Shown piece after piece: positions 51,778-61,116 of a stretch of 64,000 nt of DNA. Position 1 is the stretch's first letter. Each line of letters opens with the position of its first letter. Both the position numbers and the translations under genes were made by a program. A model generated the notes under the pieces. That model did no database searches and had not been told where the DNA came from. It worked only from the letters and a program-made list of their open reading frames with translations. This stretch comes from CAZWKX01 sp964633975 (GTDB lineage: Bacteria; Actinomycetota; Acidimicrobiia; Spongiisociales; UBA11373): assembly GCA_964633975.1 (NCBI GenBank), contig CAZWKX010000001.1, positions 62,001-126,000 on the forward strand. Direction: 5' to 3'.

Positions 51778-51860
51778 TGCTGCAACCTCGGGCCGCCGTA
51801 CCCCACTCCCAACGAACCCGGCACCAGCCGATAGCCTGGCCCACAAAACGAAAGGGACAC

Positions 51861-52745
51861 ATGCGCCTCATACACACGTACTCGGCGGTGTTGCGCCACC
51901 CGACGACAGGGGCACTCGGCGTGGCCGTGCAGTCGCACTGGTTCAACGTGGGACGAATCGTGCCCTGGGTCCGGCCCGGCGCGGGGGCGGTGGCCACCCA
52001 AGCCATGGCCGACCCAGGCTACGGTCCCCGCGGCCTCAGCCTCATGGGCGCCGGGCTCACCGCCGCCGCCGCCCTCGAGCAGCTCCTCGCCGCCGACCAC
52101 GAGCGTGAGCTCCGGCAAGTCGCCTTCATCGATGCGGCCGGAGGCGTGGCCGCCCACACTGGCAGCCGGTGCATTCGCTATGCCTCCCACACCACGGGAG
52201 ACGGCTGGGCGGTGCAGGCCAACATCATGCGCAACGACGCCGCCGTGCCCGCCATGGCACAAACCATCGCGTCGGCGTCAGGTGACGTGGCCGCCCGCCT
52301 GCTCGCCACGCTCGAAGCCGCCGAGCGCACCGGCGGCGATCTGCGCGGCAGCCAGTCGGCCGCTCTCCTCGTCTCCTCGGACGGTTCCGCGGCCGAAGTG
52401 AATCTCCACGTCGAAGACCACCCGGACCCGATCGGCGAGCTGCGGCGGCTCCTGGCCGTGCACCGCGCCTACGAGCACATGGAGCAGGGGGACCACGCTC
52501 TCGGCTCGGGAGACATCGAGAAGGCGGCCCTGGAGTATGCCGCCGCCGCAGAGGGATCGGCCAACCCGGAGGTTCTCTTCTGGCAGGCCTTCGGTCTGGC
52601 GGAGATGGGCCGCGAGACACAAGCCGTGTCCGTGCTCCGGCAAGCCTCCGAGGCCAACCCCGACCTGGTCGAGCTGCTACAACGCCTGCCCGAAGCCGGG
52701 CTCATCGGCGCTGGGCTGGTAGAGCGTCTCCTCGGAGCTCTCTAG
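51861..52745 (+). CDS. DUF1028 family (Ntn-hydrolase-like) protein
   Basis: 294 aa from ATG 51861, after AAAGGGAC. Residues 1-220 are DUF1028: TYSAVLRHPTTGALGVAVQS, WVRPGAGAVATQAMADPGYG, the HTGSRCI segment near 95 and GWAVQANIMRN near 113. The C-terminal 70 residues (ALEYAAAAEGSANPEVLFWQ, then AFGLAEMGRETQAVSVLRQA) look like TPR repeats, a common fusion in this family. The family has an Ntn-hydrolase fold of uncertain activity. It is divergent from the imuA'-imuB operon, sharing its promoter region. Confidence 0.88.
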   Translation: MRLIHTYSAVLRHPTTGALGVAVQSHWFNVGRIVPWVRPGAGAVATQAMADPGYGPRGLSLMGAGLTAAAALEQLLAADHERELRQVAFIDAAGGVAAHTGSRCIRYASHTTGDGWAVQANIMRNDAAVPAMAQTIASASGDVAARLLATLEAAERTGGDLRGSQSAALLVSSDGSAAEVNLHVEDHPDPIGELRRLLAVHRAYEHMEQGDHALGSGDIEKAALEYAAAAEGSANPEVLFWQAFGLAEMGRETQAVSVLRQASEANPDLVELLQRLPEAGLIGAGLVERLLGAL

Positions 52746-52757
52746 CGGCTGAAACGG

Positions 52758-55166
52758 CTAGATGCCCTTCTCGTAGTCATCCTCGAAGGAGACGACCGTT
52801 CGGCCCGGCTTGTCGCCCTGAGGCCGAGGCTTACGATCGCGCCCGCCGCGGCCTCCACGATCGCGGCCACCGCGGTCGCCTCCACCGCGGTCGCCTCCAC
52901 CGCGGTCGCCTCCGCCGCGCTCGCCGCGGCCTCCACGGTCACCGCGCTCGCCGCGGCCTCCACGTTCCGCTCGCTCGCCGCCACCGGCAGGGCGATGCCG
53001 GCCGGCTTCTTCATCGTCGGCAGCGGCAGCGCCGGGAAGATCGAGGCTCACCTTGCCGTTGCGGTCGATCTCCCGCACCACCACCTCGACCTTGTCGCCG
53101 AGGCTGTAGATGTCCTCAACCCGGTCGACTCGCTTCCCGCCGCCCATCTTCGAGATGTGCAGCAGCCCGTCGCGGCCGGGCAGAATGTTGATGAAGGCGC
53201 CGAAGGGGGTGATGTTCACGACCTCGCCCTCGTAGGTCTGGCCGACCTCGGCTTCGGGTGGGAAGGCAATGCTCATCACCCGCTCCTTGGCCGCGGCGAG
53301 GCTCGGGCCGTCGGTGGCGCCGATGCGCACCGTCCCGTCGTCCTCTATCTCGAGCGTGGCCCCGGTCTCCTCTTCTATCTCCCGGATGATCTTGCCCTTT
53401 GGGCCGATGACCTCGCCGATCTTGTCCCGAGGGATCTGCACGGCCTCGATACGGGGGGCGTACGGCTTGAGCTCCGGCCTGGGCTCGCTGATGACCTCGT
53501 TCATCTTGGCGAGGATGTGGAGTCGAGCCACGCGCGCCTCTTCGAGGGCGCCTGCAAGCACGTCGGCGGGCAGGCCCTCGATCTTGGTGTCGAGCTGCAG
53601 CGCGGTGATGACGTTCTCGGTGCCGGCCACCTTGAAGTCCATGTCGCCGAGAGCATCCTCGACACCAAGGATGTCTGTGAGCGTCACGAAGCCCTCGTCG
53701 TGAGCGATGAGGCCCATGGCCACACCGGCAACCGGCCCCGATACCGGCACCCCGGCGTCCATGAGCGAGAGGCTCGACCCACAGACCGAAGCCATCGACG
53801 ACGACCCATTCGACGAGAGCACCTCGGAAACCAGGCGAAACGCATACGGGAACACGTCGGAAGTGGGCACCACGGGAAGCACCGCCTTCTCGGCGAGTGC
53901 ACCGTGTCCGATCTCGCGCCGGCGCGGTCCGCGCATGAAGCCGGTCTCACCCGTCGAGAACGGCGGGAAGTTGTAGTGGTGCATGTAGCGCTTGGTCTCC
54001 TCGGCAGAGATGGTGTCGAGCATCTGCTCCATACGAAGCATGCCCAGCGTGGTCACATTGAGCACCTGGGTCTCGCCACGCTGAAACAGCCCAGAGCCGT
54101 GGGCCCGGGCCACCGCACCGACCTCGGCGCTGATCGGCCGAACCTCGCCTATGGCGCGGCCGTCGAGCCGGATTCCTTCGGAGATGATGCGCTCGCGCAT
54201 CATCTTCTTGGTCACGTCGCGGAAGCAGCGGCCGGCGGCGGTGAAGTCCTCGTGGTCCGCGTCAATGCTCAGCTCGCTGAGAACCGCCTCGCGGGCTTCC
54301 TCTTCGGCATCGTGGCGCTCCCGCTTGCCGGCGATCGTGATGACCTGGGCGAGGCGCGGCCTTGCCGCCCCTTCTACCTTGGCCAGCAGCTCCTCGCCGT
54401 ACTCGATCACCTCCGGCCAGTCCACCTGCCGGATCTCCCCCACCTCGTCGCGCAGGCTGAGCTGCAGATCGATGAGGGTGGCAATGTACTGCTTGGCCTC
54501 CTCCAGGCCCCTGGCCACCGCAGCCTCGTCGGTGGGAGCCTGGCCGCCGTCGATCAGGCGCAAGGCGTCGGCGGTGGCACCACCCTCGACCATGGCGATG
54601 TCGATCTCGCCTCGCTCGTTGCGCTTGCCGGCAACGACCATGAGGAAGACAGCCTCGTCGAGCTGGGAGAACGTCGGCAGTGGTATCCACGATCCGTCGG
54701 CGTACGCCATGCTCACTGCGCCGACGGGGCCGCCGAAGGGTATGGGGCTGATGCTCAACGCAGCAGAGGCTCCGTTGAGCGCAACCACGTCGTAAGGATG
54801 GACGTCGTCCACCGACAGCACGGTGGCGACGATGTGCGTCTCACATCGATAGCTGTCGGGGAACAGCGGTCGCAGCGGCCGGTCGATCAGGCGAGCCGTG
54901 AGGATCGCCTTCTCCGTGGGCCGGCCTTCACGCCGGAAGAACGACCCCGGGATCTTCCCGGCGGCATACATACGTTCCTCCAGATCGACCGTCAGTGGAA
55001 AGAAATCGGCGCCTTCTCGCGGCTGCCTGGCGGCAGTCGCCGTGGTGAGGACTTCCGTGCCGCCCATGGCGACGACGACGGCGCCGTCCGCCTGGGGAGC
55101 GAGTTTGCCGGCTTGGATGACGATCTCCGCGTCACCCACAGCGGCTCGCACGGTGTGTACTGGCAC
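52758..55166 (-). CDS. pnp: Polyribonucleotide nucleotidyltransferase (PNPase)
   Basis: 802 aa from GTG 55166 with GAAGGAGT upstream. Phosphorolytic 3'-5' exoribonuclease. Two RNase PH domains: the first has GGTEVLTTATAA and FFPLTVDLEERMYAAGKIPG, the second AHGSGLFQRGETQVLNVTTL and the active site SDVFPYAFRLVSEVLSSNGS, GVEDALGDMDFKVAGTENVI. KH domain DKIGEVIGPKGKIIREIEEE near 565 and S1 domain GQTYEGEVVNITPFGAFINI near 637. The last 80 residues are an Arg/Gly/Asp-rich tail (RGG-type), likely to bind RNA or partner proteins. It is last in the rimP-pnp block. Confidence 0.97.
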   Translation of the reverse strand: MPVHTVRAAVGDAEIVIQAGKLAPQADGAVVVAMGGTEVLTTATAARQPREGADFFPLTVDLEERMYAAGKIPGSFFRREGRPTEKAILTARLIDRPLRPLFPDSYRCETHIVATVLSVDDVHPYDVVALNGASAALSISPIPFGGPVGAVSMAYADGSWIPLPTFSQLDEAVFLMVVAGKRNERGEIDIAMVEGGATADALRLIDGGQAPTDEAAVARGLEEAKQYIATLIDLQLSLRDEVGEIRQVDWPEVIEYGEELLAKVEGAARPRLAQVITIAGKRERHDAEEEAREAVLSELSIDADHEDFTAAGRCFRDVTKKMMRERIISEGIRLDGRAIGEVRPISAEVGAVARAHGSGLFQRGETQVLNVTTLGMLRMEQMLDTISAEETKRYMHHYNFPPFSTGETGFMRGPRRREIGHGALAEKAVLPVVPTSDVFPYAFRLVSEVLSSNGSSSMASVCGSSLSLMDAGVPVSGPVAGVAMGLIAHDEGFVTLTDILGVEDALGDMDFKVAGTENVITALQLDTKIEGLPADVLAGALEEARVARLHILAKMNEVISEPRPELKPYAPRIEAVQIPRDKIGEVIGPKGKIIREIEEETGATLEIEDDGTVRIGATDGPSLAAAKERVMSIAFPPEAEVGQTYEGEVVNITPFGAFINILPGRDGLLHISKMGGGKRVDRVEDIYSLGDKVEVVVREIDRNGKVSLDLPGAAAADDEEAGRHRPAGGGERAERGGRGERGDRGGRGERGGGDRGGGDRGGGDRGGRDRGGRGGRDRKPRPQGDKPGRTVVSFEDDYEKGI
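52869..52913. repeat. 15-bp tandem repeat in the pnp 3' end
   Basis: Three exact copies of ACCGCGGTCGCCTCC in tandem, encoding repeated Gly-Gly-Asp-Arg-Gly units of the PNPase tail. Degenerate copies flank it on both sides. Copy number could vary between strains without breaking the frame. Confidence 0.85.
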
Positions 55167-55313
55167 GCTCTCAACTCCTTCTTCGGGAGGAGAGAACGAG
55201 CCAATTACCAGTGGTCACGCCTCGATTGCTCAAGAGGTGGCAACTAGCAACTGGTTCGGACTCTCCCCCGGTTTCGTGTTCTGCCGCGGCGCCCCGGGCT
55301 CCCGCAACGACCA

Positions 55314-55333
55314 AGAGGCAGCCAGCTGCCCTC
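55314..55333 (-). terminator. Weak hairpin after rpsO
   Basis: On the minus strand GAGGGCAGC pairs with GCTGCCTC around a TG loop right at the rpsO stop codon. The following bases (TTGGTCG) are not a proper U-tract. It may be a processing or partial termination site between rpsO and pnp, as known in other bacteria, but this is tentative. The remaining 165-nt rpsO-pnp spacer shows nothing else convincing. Confidence 0.3.
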
Positions 55334-55586
55334 AGCGTCGCAAGCCGAGACGTGCGATGACGTTTCGGTATCGCTCGACGTCCTGGGCTTTCAGGTAATC
55401 GAGCAGGCGGCGCCGCTTGCCGACCATCATGAGCAACCCGCGCCGACTGTGATGGTCCTTCTTGTGGACCTTCAGATGCTCGGTGAGTTGGTTGATACGC
55501 TCGGTGAGCAGAGCGACCTGAACCTCCGGCGAACCGGTGTCGGTGCCATGCGTACCGTATTCGTTGATGATCGTCTGGGTGTCCAT
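55332..55586 (-). CDS. rpsO: 30S ribosomal protein S15
   Basis: 84 aa; bacterial S15 is 85-89 aa. Conserved GTHGTDTGSPEVQVALLTER at about residues 11-30, INQLTEHLKVHKKDHHSRRG with the His/Ser/Arg 16S-contact cluster near 40-50, then LLMMVGKRRRLLDYL. It binds helix 22 region of 16S rRNA early in assembly. Located between ribF and pnp, the normal order. Confidence 0.97.
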   Translation of the reverse strand: MDTQTIINEYGTHGTDTGSPEVQVALLTERINQLTEHLKVHKKDHHSRRGLLMMVGKRRRLLDYLKAQDVERYRNVIARLGLRR

Positions 55587-55655
55587 ACGGAAGCCGGGGA
55601 TCGGCCCGGCGGGATAGGAGTGTAGCAGGTCGCACCCCCAGACCCCCTTGCCGGC

Positions 55656-56582
55656 TCACGCCTCCAGTAGGCGTCGCGCCGCCGCGACGTCCAAACGAAT
55701 CTGCGCCGCGAGCTCCTGCATTCCGGAGAAAGTGACCTCGGGCCGCAGTCGGTCGATGAAGTCCACACGCACCTCGCGGCCGGGAAGGTCGGCCTCCCGG
55801 TCGAGCAGATGCACCTCGAGTACCTCCTCGCCACCTCCAAACGTGGGCCTCACCCCGATGTTGGCCACGCCCGGGCCCATGTCCTCCCCGAGCGGCGCCA
55901 GGCGCACCGCGTACACCCCGCGCCCCGGCACGGCGATTCCCTGGGGGAGCTCCACGTTGGCGGTGGGAAAGCCGATCTCCCGGCCACGACCCTCGCCGGC
56001 AACCACCAATCCGCGGACCTCGTGTGGGCGCCCCAAGGCGGCCGCGGCGGCAGCGACGTCTCCCCGGGCCACGGCGCTGCGAATACTCGTCGACGACGGC
56101 GGGGGGTCACCGCCGGCCAATGGCGCCACCTCGACGGAAAAGCCGCATACGTCCCCGAGTGCGACCAGCGCGGCGACATCGCCGGCACGCCTGTGCCCGA
56201 AGCGGAAGTTCTCGCCGACCACGACGACGTCCGCTCTCATCGCGCCTGAGAGCACTTCGCCGGCGAACTCCGCCGGCGACAGCTGGCGTACCTGCTCGTC
56301 GAAGGGAAGAACGGCAACCACGTCCACCCCCAGCTCGGAGAACAACTCGATCCTCCGGTCCAGAGTCGTGAGGAGCTCCGGGACGTGCCCGGGCGCCAGC
56401 ACACTCGACGGATGCCGATCGAAGGTGACGATGACCGCGTCCCGCTTCTTGCCGGCGCGCCGGCGCAGGAGATCAATGACCAGCTGGTGACCGAGGTGCA
56501 CACCGTCGAACACGCCCACGCTGACGGCTCGTCGACGCGTCCCCTCCTCCCAGGATTCGTACGGGCCGCGGACGACCTTCAT
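55656..56582 (-). CDS. ribF: Bifunctional riboflavin kinase/FMN adenylyltransferase
   Basis: 308 aa. The N-terminal FAD synthetase domain has SVGVFDGVHLGHQLVIDLLR (HxGH-like) near residue 21, VTFDRHPSSVLAPG near 52, and SSTSIRSAVARGD near 164 (the ISSTxIR motif). The C-terminal kinase domain has GRGREIGFPTANVELP near 199 (conserved GFPTAN), GVYAVRL and EVHLLDREADLPGREV. It makes FMN and FAD. Its ATG overlaps the truB stop by 4 nt. Confidence 0.95.
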   Translation of the reverse strand: MKVVRGPYESWEEGTRRRAVSVGVFDGVHLGHQLVIDLLRRRAGKKRDAVIVTFDRHPSSVLAPGHVPELLTTLDRRIELFSELGVDVVAVLPFDEQVRQLSPAEFAGEVLSGAMRADVVVVGENFRFGHRRAGDVAALVALGDVCGFSVEVAPLAGGDPPPSSTSIRSAVARGDVAAAAAALGRPHEVRGLVVAGEGRGREIGFPTANVELPQGIAVPGRGVYAVRLAPLGEDMGPGVANIGVRPTFGGGEEVLEVHLLDREADLPGREVRVDFIDRLRPEVTFSGMQELAAQIRLDVAAARRLLEA

Positions 56583-57472
56583 CCCAGAACCACTTCGGGA
56601 CGGGCCCGCCGCCCTTCGAGGCCGTACACGGCCAGCAGCTCACCCGATTCGTTGAGCACTCGATGCGGGCCGGAGACGGGGCTGTGAACCCCAAGGACGA
56701 CCGACGGGAACACGGCTCCGTGGCTCACCGCCCGCGCCGTCTCACCGCTCACCCGCACGGCGGGAAGATCACGCAGGCCCGCGGCGGCATCGATGATCAA
56801 CGATTCCGCCCTCCTCTCACCATCAGCTTCCTCGATCTCGGGGATGCCGTGTGCCTCGTCAACGGCGAGCGAACCGATACGGTGCCGCCGCAGGGAGCTC
56901 AGGTGCGCTCTGCCGCCGAGGGCGCGGGCGATGTCGTCGGCCAGGCTACGCACGTAGGTACCGGAGCTGCATCGCACCCGCAAGGTGACCTCCGGATAGT
57001 CGCACGGCGAGAAATCGACTATGTCGAGATCGAAGACCCGCACCGTGCGCGCCGCCCGCTCGATCTCCCGGCCCTCGCGGGCCAGCTCGTAGAGCCGCCG
57101 CCCTCCCATACGAACGGCCGACACCATCGGTGGTATCTGCTGAATGGTGCCCACAAACCGGCGTGAGGCAATGCACACCTCCTCCTCGCTGACCGGCATC
57201 GGCTCGCGCAGCAGAACGGCGCCGTCGGCATCGAGGGTATCCGTGGCGACGCCCATGACCATGCGGGCCACGTAGGTCTTGGGAAGCTGCTGAACGTACC
57301 GAAGCAGCCTCGTTGCCCTCCCCATCGCAAGCACCAGCAGCCCGGTCGCCATCGGGTCGAGAGTCCCGGCGTGGCCGATCCTGCTCTCCTCGAGCAGCCC
57401 GCGGATGCGGGCGACGACGTCGTGTGAAGTCCATCCTCCCGCTTTGTCGACGAGGAGGAAACCCTCAGCCAC
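56579..57472 (-). CDS. truB: tRNA pseudouridine(55) synthase
   Basis: 297 aa from GTG 57472, which overlaps the nrnA stop by 8 nt; upstream in-frame starts would lie inside nrnA. Motif I GFLLVDKAGGWTSHDVVARI, catalytic Asp in IGHAGTLDPMATGLLVLAMG near residue 40, KTYVARMVMGVATDTLDADG near 70, PPMVSAVRMGGRRLYELARE near 118, and RCSSGTYVRSLADDIARALG near 175. The C-terminal PUA-like part has the family's short bacterial form. Confidence 0.95.
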   Translation of the reverse strand: MAEGFLLVDKAGGWTSHDVVARIRGLLEESRIGHAGTLDPMATGLLVLAMGRATRLLRYVQQLPKTYVARMVMGVATDTLDADGAVLLREPMPVSEEEVCIASRRFVGTIQQIPPMVSAVRMGGRRLYELAREGREIERAARTVRVFDLDIVDFSPCDYPEVTLRVRCSSGTYVRSLADDIARALGGRAHLSSLRRHRIGSLAVDEAHGIPEIEEADGERRAESLIIDAAAGLRDLPAVRVSGETARAVSHGAVFPSVVLGVHSPVSGPHRVLNESGELLAVYGLEGRRARPEVVLG

Positions 57473-58433
57473 GGATACGGGCCCTGATGCCGGCGATGAT
57501 GTCCTCGAGTGCACCATCGGTGTTGAAGCCGGCGGCATTGTGATGACCGCCTCCACCCTCGGCCGCGGCGATCGCACCGACATCGATCCTGCCTCGGGAG
57601 CGCAGGCTCACCTTCCACCCGGCCGCGAGCTCCTTGACGAGGGCGGCGACCTCCGCCTCCCGCGCGATGCGCAAATGATCGATGAGGAGGTCGAGGTCTT
57701 CCGGTCCCACCTGGGCACCGCTCAGATCGTCCTGGTACAGCACCGACCAGACGAAGCCGGGATCCTGCTCGAGCCGGGCCCGGCCCATCACCGCCGCCGA
57801 GACCCGGAGGTAGCCAAAAGGAACCCATTCGTAGAGGTTCCGACCTACTTCCTCGGGCCGGGCTCCAGCTTCGACCAGAGCGGCGGCTACACGAAGCACC
57901 TCCGCGTCGGTGGAGGAGTACTGGAACCGACCCGTGTCGGAGACGATGCCGGTCATCAAAGCCGTGGCAACCTTCGCTGTTACCGGCCAGCCGAGCTCAC
58001 CGATGAGATGAAAGACGAGCTGGGCTGCGGCGGCCGCCTCGGCATCGACGACGATGATGTCGCCGAACCCCTTGTTGGTGATGTGGTGGTCCACCACAAC
58101 GAGAGTGCCGGCTCGCTCCGCCGCCCCGGCAAGCTCACCGAGCCGATCGGCGGCGGCCACATCGAACACGACCATGACCTCTGGCTCTTCGGGGAATGCA
58201 CTGGGAGGCACCAGGACGCTCAGGTCGAGGAAGTCGTAGGCCTCGCTCACCACAAACGGCGATCCGAAGGATGCCACCACCCGCTTGCCGGCCGCAGAGG
58301 CGGCGTGTGCCACGGCAACCACAGAGCCGAGGGCGTCGCCGTCGGGTGATACGTGGCAAGCCAGCGCCAGTTCGTCGGCCGAGCCGATGAGCTCAGCGGC
58401 CCTCCTCAGAGCCCTATTCGTCGCCTGCTTCAC
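57465..58433 (-). CDS. nrnA: NrnA-type DHH/DHHA1 phosphoesterase (nanoRNase/pAp phosphatase)
   Basis: 322 aa. DHH motifs: LACHVSPDGDALGSVVAVAH near residue 24 (D-x-D), VMVVFDVAAADRLGEL, the signature VVVDHHITN near 113 and MTGIVSDTGRFQYSSTD near 158. The DHHA1 domain ends with GGGGHHNAAGFN near 297, the RNA/nucleotide-binding GGGHxxAAG motif. It degrades nanoRNA and 3'-phosphoadenosine 5'-phosphate. Position between rbfA and truB is typical of Gram-positive operons. It overlaps rbfA by 20 nt. Confidence 0.94.
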   Translation of the reverse strand: MKQATNRALRRAAELIGSADELALACHVSPDGDALGSVVAVAHAASAAGKRVVASFGSPFVVSEAYDFLDLSVLVPPSAFPEEPEVMVVFDVAAADRLGELAGAAERAGTLVVVDHHITNKGFGDIIVVDAEAAAAAQLVFHLIGELGWPVTAKVATALMTGIVSDTGRFQYSSTDAEVLRVAAALVEAGARPEEVGRNLYEWVPFGYLRVSAAVMGRARLEQDPGFVWSVLYQDDLSGAQVGPEDLDLLIDHLRIAREAEVAALVKELAAGWKVSLRSRGRIDVGAIAAAEGGGGHHNAAGFNTDGALEDIIAGIRARIRG

Positions 58434-58779
58434 TTCGCTCTTCTCCTAGCTCTCGCAGAATGCGTTCGATCCGCATTCCTCGCTCGATGGCAGCGTCGGG
58501 TTCGAAGTGCAGCTCCGGCAAGTACTTGAGCCGCACTTGGCGGCCCACAACAGCCCTGATCCGGGACGCCGCTCTCCGCAACGCGGCTCCGGTTTCCTCG
58601 GCCTGAGCTTCGTCGCCGAGCACGGAATAGTAAACCTTGGCCCGGCGCAGATCGGGTGTGGTGTCGACCCCCGTGATGGTCACGAAGCCGAGGCCGGGAT
58701 CCTTGAGCCGCTCCACCTCGTCGGCGATGACCTCACGGAGCACCCCGTTGACCCGCTGCATACGCGGTCCCCTCGTCAT
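58414..58779 (-). CDS. rbfA: Ribosome-binding factor A
   Basis: 121 aa from ATG 58779, overlapping the DUF503 stop by 4 nt (ATGA). KH-like fold: RMQRVNGVLREVIADEVERL, KDPGLGFVTITGVDTTPDLR, AKVYYSVLGDE and RLKYLPELHFEPDAAIERGM, all diagnostic for RbfA. Needed for 16S rRNA 5'-end maturation of the 30S subunit, especially in the cold. Confidence 0.95.
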   Translation of the reverse strand: MTRGPRMQRVNGVLREVIADEVERLKDPGLGFVTITGVDTTPDLRRAKVYYSVLGDEAQAEETGAALRRAASRIRAVVGRQVRLKYLPELHFEPDAAIERGMRIERILRELGEERSEAGDE

Positions 58780-59066
58780 TCTTCCTCCAGATAGGAGACG
58801 CCCATCTCGAGCAGCTCCACGTCGGGGTGGTCCGCAACGGCCCGCTGCACTGCGAGGATGACCCGCTCCAAGTGCCCGGCCTGCGCACCGACGAGAGCCG
58901 CGCCCAACGTCGCCCGACGCCATTGATCCTGGAATCCCACCTCGGCCACGGCAAGGGGAAAGGCCGAGCTGAGCTGGCTCATGAGCGCCTTGAGGACCCT
59001 CCGCTTCTCTTTGAGAGAGCGGACCGAGGGGATACGCAGCTCGAGTCTGAGCGCAGCGGCGTACAT
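58776..59066 (-). CDS. DUF503 (YlxP-like) protein
   Basis: 96 aa. Starts MYAAALRLELRIPSVRSLKE, KRRVLKALMSQLSSAFPLAV follows; the S-L-K-E-K-R motif is the DUF503 signature. Later VAEVGFQDQWRRATLGAALV and HPDVELLEMGVSYLEEE. It lies between infB and rbfA, the usual position of ylxP in Firmicutes and Actinobacteria. Role unknown, thought to be ribosome-linked. Confidence 0.93.
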   Translation of the reverse strand: MYAAALRLELRIPSVRSLKEKRRVLKALMSQLSSAFPLAVAEVGFQDQWRRATLGAALVGAQAGHLERVILAVQRAVADHPDVELLEMGVSYLEEE

Positions 59067-59073
59067 GGCACCG

Positions 59074-61077
59074 TTAGCTGCGGACGATCTCCCGGACCTC
59101 GTACGCTTCCAGGATGTCGCCCTCCTTGATGTCGCGGAAGTTCTCCAACCCGATGCCGCACTCGAAACCGGCCGCAACGGAACGCACATCGTCCTTGAAG
59201 CGGCGCAGCGACCCGACGGAGCCGTCGTAGGTGACGACGCCGTCGCGAACGAGGCGGATACGGGAGTTCCTCGTGATCTCCCCCTCGGTGACATAGCAGC
59301 CGGCCACCATTCCGAAACGCGGAGCCCTGAAGGTGGCCCGGACCTCGGCCACACCCAGGATCTGCTCGATCTCCTCGGGAGCCAGGCGGCCGACGAGCAT
59401 GGCTTCGATGTCGTCGAGCAGCTCGTAGATAACCCGGTAGGTGCGCACCTCGATGCCGGACTCCTCGGCGGCGCGGCGAGCCTGGGTGTCGGGACGCACC
59501 CCAAACCCGAAGATGATGGAATTGGTCGCCTCGGCGAGCAGCACATCGTTCTCGGTCACGCCTCCAACCGCCGAGTGCACCACGGTGATACGACCACCCG
59601 TGCGAACCACCTTGGCCACCGCCTCCTTGATGGCCTCCAGCGAACCATAGGTGTCGGCCTTGACGATGATGCGGAGCTCGGCCTCGTCGGCCGTGCGGAT
59701 GTCCTCCAGGAGTGATTGCAGCCTCTCGGCTGCAGTCGGGACTACGAGGTCCCGGCTGCGGATCTCGGCCTCACGCTCCCCAGCGATGGCCCGGGCGTGG
59801 CGATCGTCCTCGGCGACGGCAAACCAGTCCCCCGCCTGCGGCACTTCGTCCCAGCCCATGGTGAGCACCGGGGTGCTCGGGGTAGCCTCCTTCAACTCGT
59901 TCCCGTTCTCGTCGAACATGGCCCGCACCCGGCCCGAGACGGCACCGGCCACGAGGGCATCCCCGCGGCGAAGTGTGCCGCGCTGAACGATCAAGGTGGC
60001 CACCGGCCCCCGGCCCTTGTCCAGCCGGGCTTCGATGACCGTTCCGGAAGCCGGAACGGTCGGGTTGGCCGAGAACTCCTCAAGCTCGGCTATCAGGTCC
60101 AGGTATTCCAGAAGCTGCTCGACACCGTCGCCCTTGAGCGCTGAGATCTCGGCACTCACGACGTCGCCACCGAGCTGCTCGACGACGAGCCCGTGCTCGG
60201 TGAGCTGAGCCCGCACCGAGTTGGCGTTGGCAGTGGGCAAATCCATCTTGTTGATGGCCACCACGATCGGCACGCCGGCGGCCTTGGCATGGCTGATGGC
60301 TTCGACCGTCTGTGGCATCACACCGTCGTCGGCGGCCACGACGAGCACCACGATGTCGGTGACCTCGGCGCCTCGTATGCGCAGCGTGGTGAAGGCCTCG
60401 TGGCCCGGCGTATCGATGAATGTGATCTTCCGGCCGTCACGGCTCACCTGGTATGCGCCTATGTGCTGGGTGATGCCACCGGCCTCATCGCCGACAACGT
60501 TGCTGCGCCGGATGGTGTCAAGCAGCTTGGTCTTGCCGTGATCAACATGGCCCATGACGGTCACGACGGGCGGCCGCGGCTCGAGATCGGAGGGATCGTC
60601 CTCGTGAACCTGCTTGGGGCGCACCAGCGGTTTGCGCTCCACCTCCACCTCGGGCGCCTCCTCGATGACCGCCTCGAAACCGAAGGCCTCCGCAACGGCC
60701 GCCAAATGATCGACCGGTATCGGCTGAGTGGCTCCCGCCATCTGCCCGCGTTCGATGAGCGTCTTGACGACGAGCCCGACGGGCCGGCGCGCCTCCTCGG
60801 CGAACTCGGCAACGGTGATCCCCTTGACGAGCCTGATCTTGCGCCGGGCCGGCTCGACAGGCGCCGCCGGCTCCACCGGCGCCTCGACCGCTTCCTCCGG
60901 TTCGGGCTCGGGCGGCGCCAGCTTGCCTTCCTCTTCGTAGGAAAGGTGGATAAGAGCTGCGGCGTCGTCGTCCAGCCCTGAAGAAGCGGTTTTCACGTCT
61001 ATGCCGAGCTCGGCGGCCCGCGCCAGAACGTCTTTCGACTCCAGGCCCAGCTGCTTCGCCAGCTCGTACACGCGCAT
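59074..61077 (-). CDS. infB: Translation initiation factor IF-2
   Basis: 667 aa. IF2_N domain MRVYELAKQLGLESKDVLAR, a short Pro/Glu linker (residues about 55-80) and a second IF2_N-like segment (KGITVAEFAEEARRPVGLVV). The GTPase has G1 VMGHVDHGKTKLLDTIRR near 172, G3 DTPGHEAFTTLR near 220, G4 NKMD near 276. Domains II-IV follow, with the C-terminal fMet-tRNA-binding region. It is much shorter than typical actinobacterial IF-2 (900-1,100 aa) because the basic, Gly-rich N-terminal linker is missing. Confidence 0.96.
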   Translation of the reverse strand: MRVYELAKQLGLESKDVLARAAELGIDVKTASSGLDDDAAALIHLSYEEEGKLAPPEPEPEEAVEAPVEPAAPVEPARRKIRLVKGITVAEFAEEARRPVGLVVKTLIERGQMAGATQPIPVDHLAAVAEAFGFEAVIEEAPEVEVERKPLVRPKQVHEDDPSDLEPRPPVVTVMGHVDHGKTKLLDTIRRSNVVGDEAGGITQHIGAYQVSRDGRKITFIDTPGHEAFTTLRIRGAEVTDIVVLVVAADDGVMPQTVEAISHAKAAGVPIVVAINKMDLPTANANSVRAQLTEHGLVVEQLGGDVVSAEISALKGDGVEQLLEYLDLIAELEEFSANPTVPASGTVIEARLDKGRGPVATLIVQRGTLRRGDALVAGAVSGRVRAMFDENGNELKEATPSTPVLTMGWDEVPQAGDWFAVAEDDRHARAIAGEREAEIRSRDLVVPTAAERLQSLLEDIRTADEAELRIIVKADTYGSLEAIKEAVAKVVRTGGRITVVHSAVGGVTENDVLLAEATNSIIFGFGVRPDTQARRAAEESGIEVRTYRVIYELLDDIEAMLVGRLAPEEIEQILGVAEVRATFRAPRFGMVAGCYVTEGEITRNSRIRLVRDGVVTYDGSVGSLRRFKDDVRSVAAGFECGIGLENFRDIKEGDILEAYEVREIVRS

Positions 61078-61116
61078 TACTCAAGCTCCTCGACGGCTCA
61101 TTGTGCCACGCCTCTC

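Noticed and set aside
52740..52765. TCTAGC...GCTAGA hairpin between the DUF1028 gene and pnp
   Set aside because: The stem is six pairs, made by the two convergent TAG stop codons, and has no U-tract.
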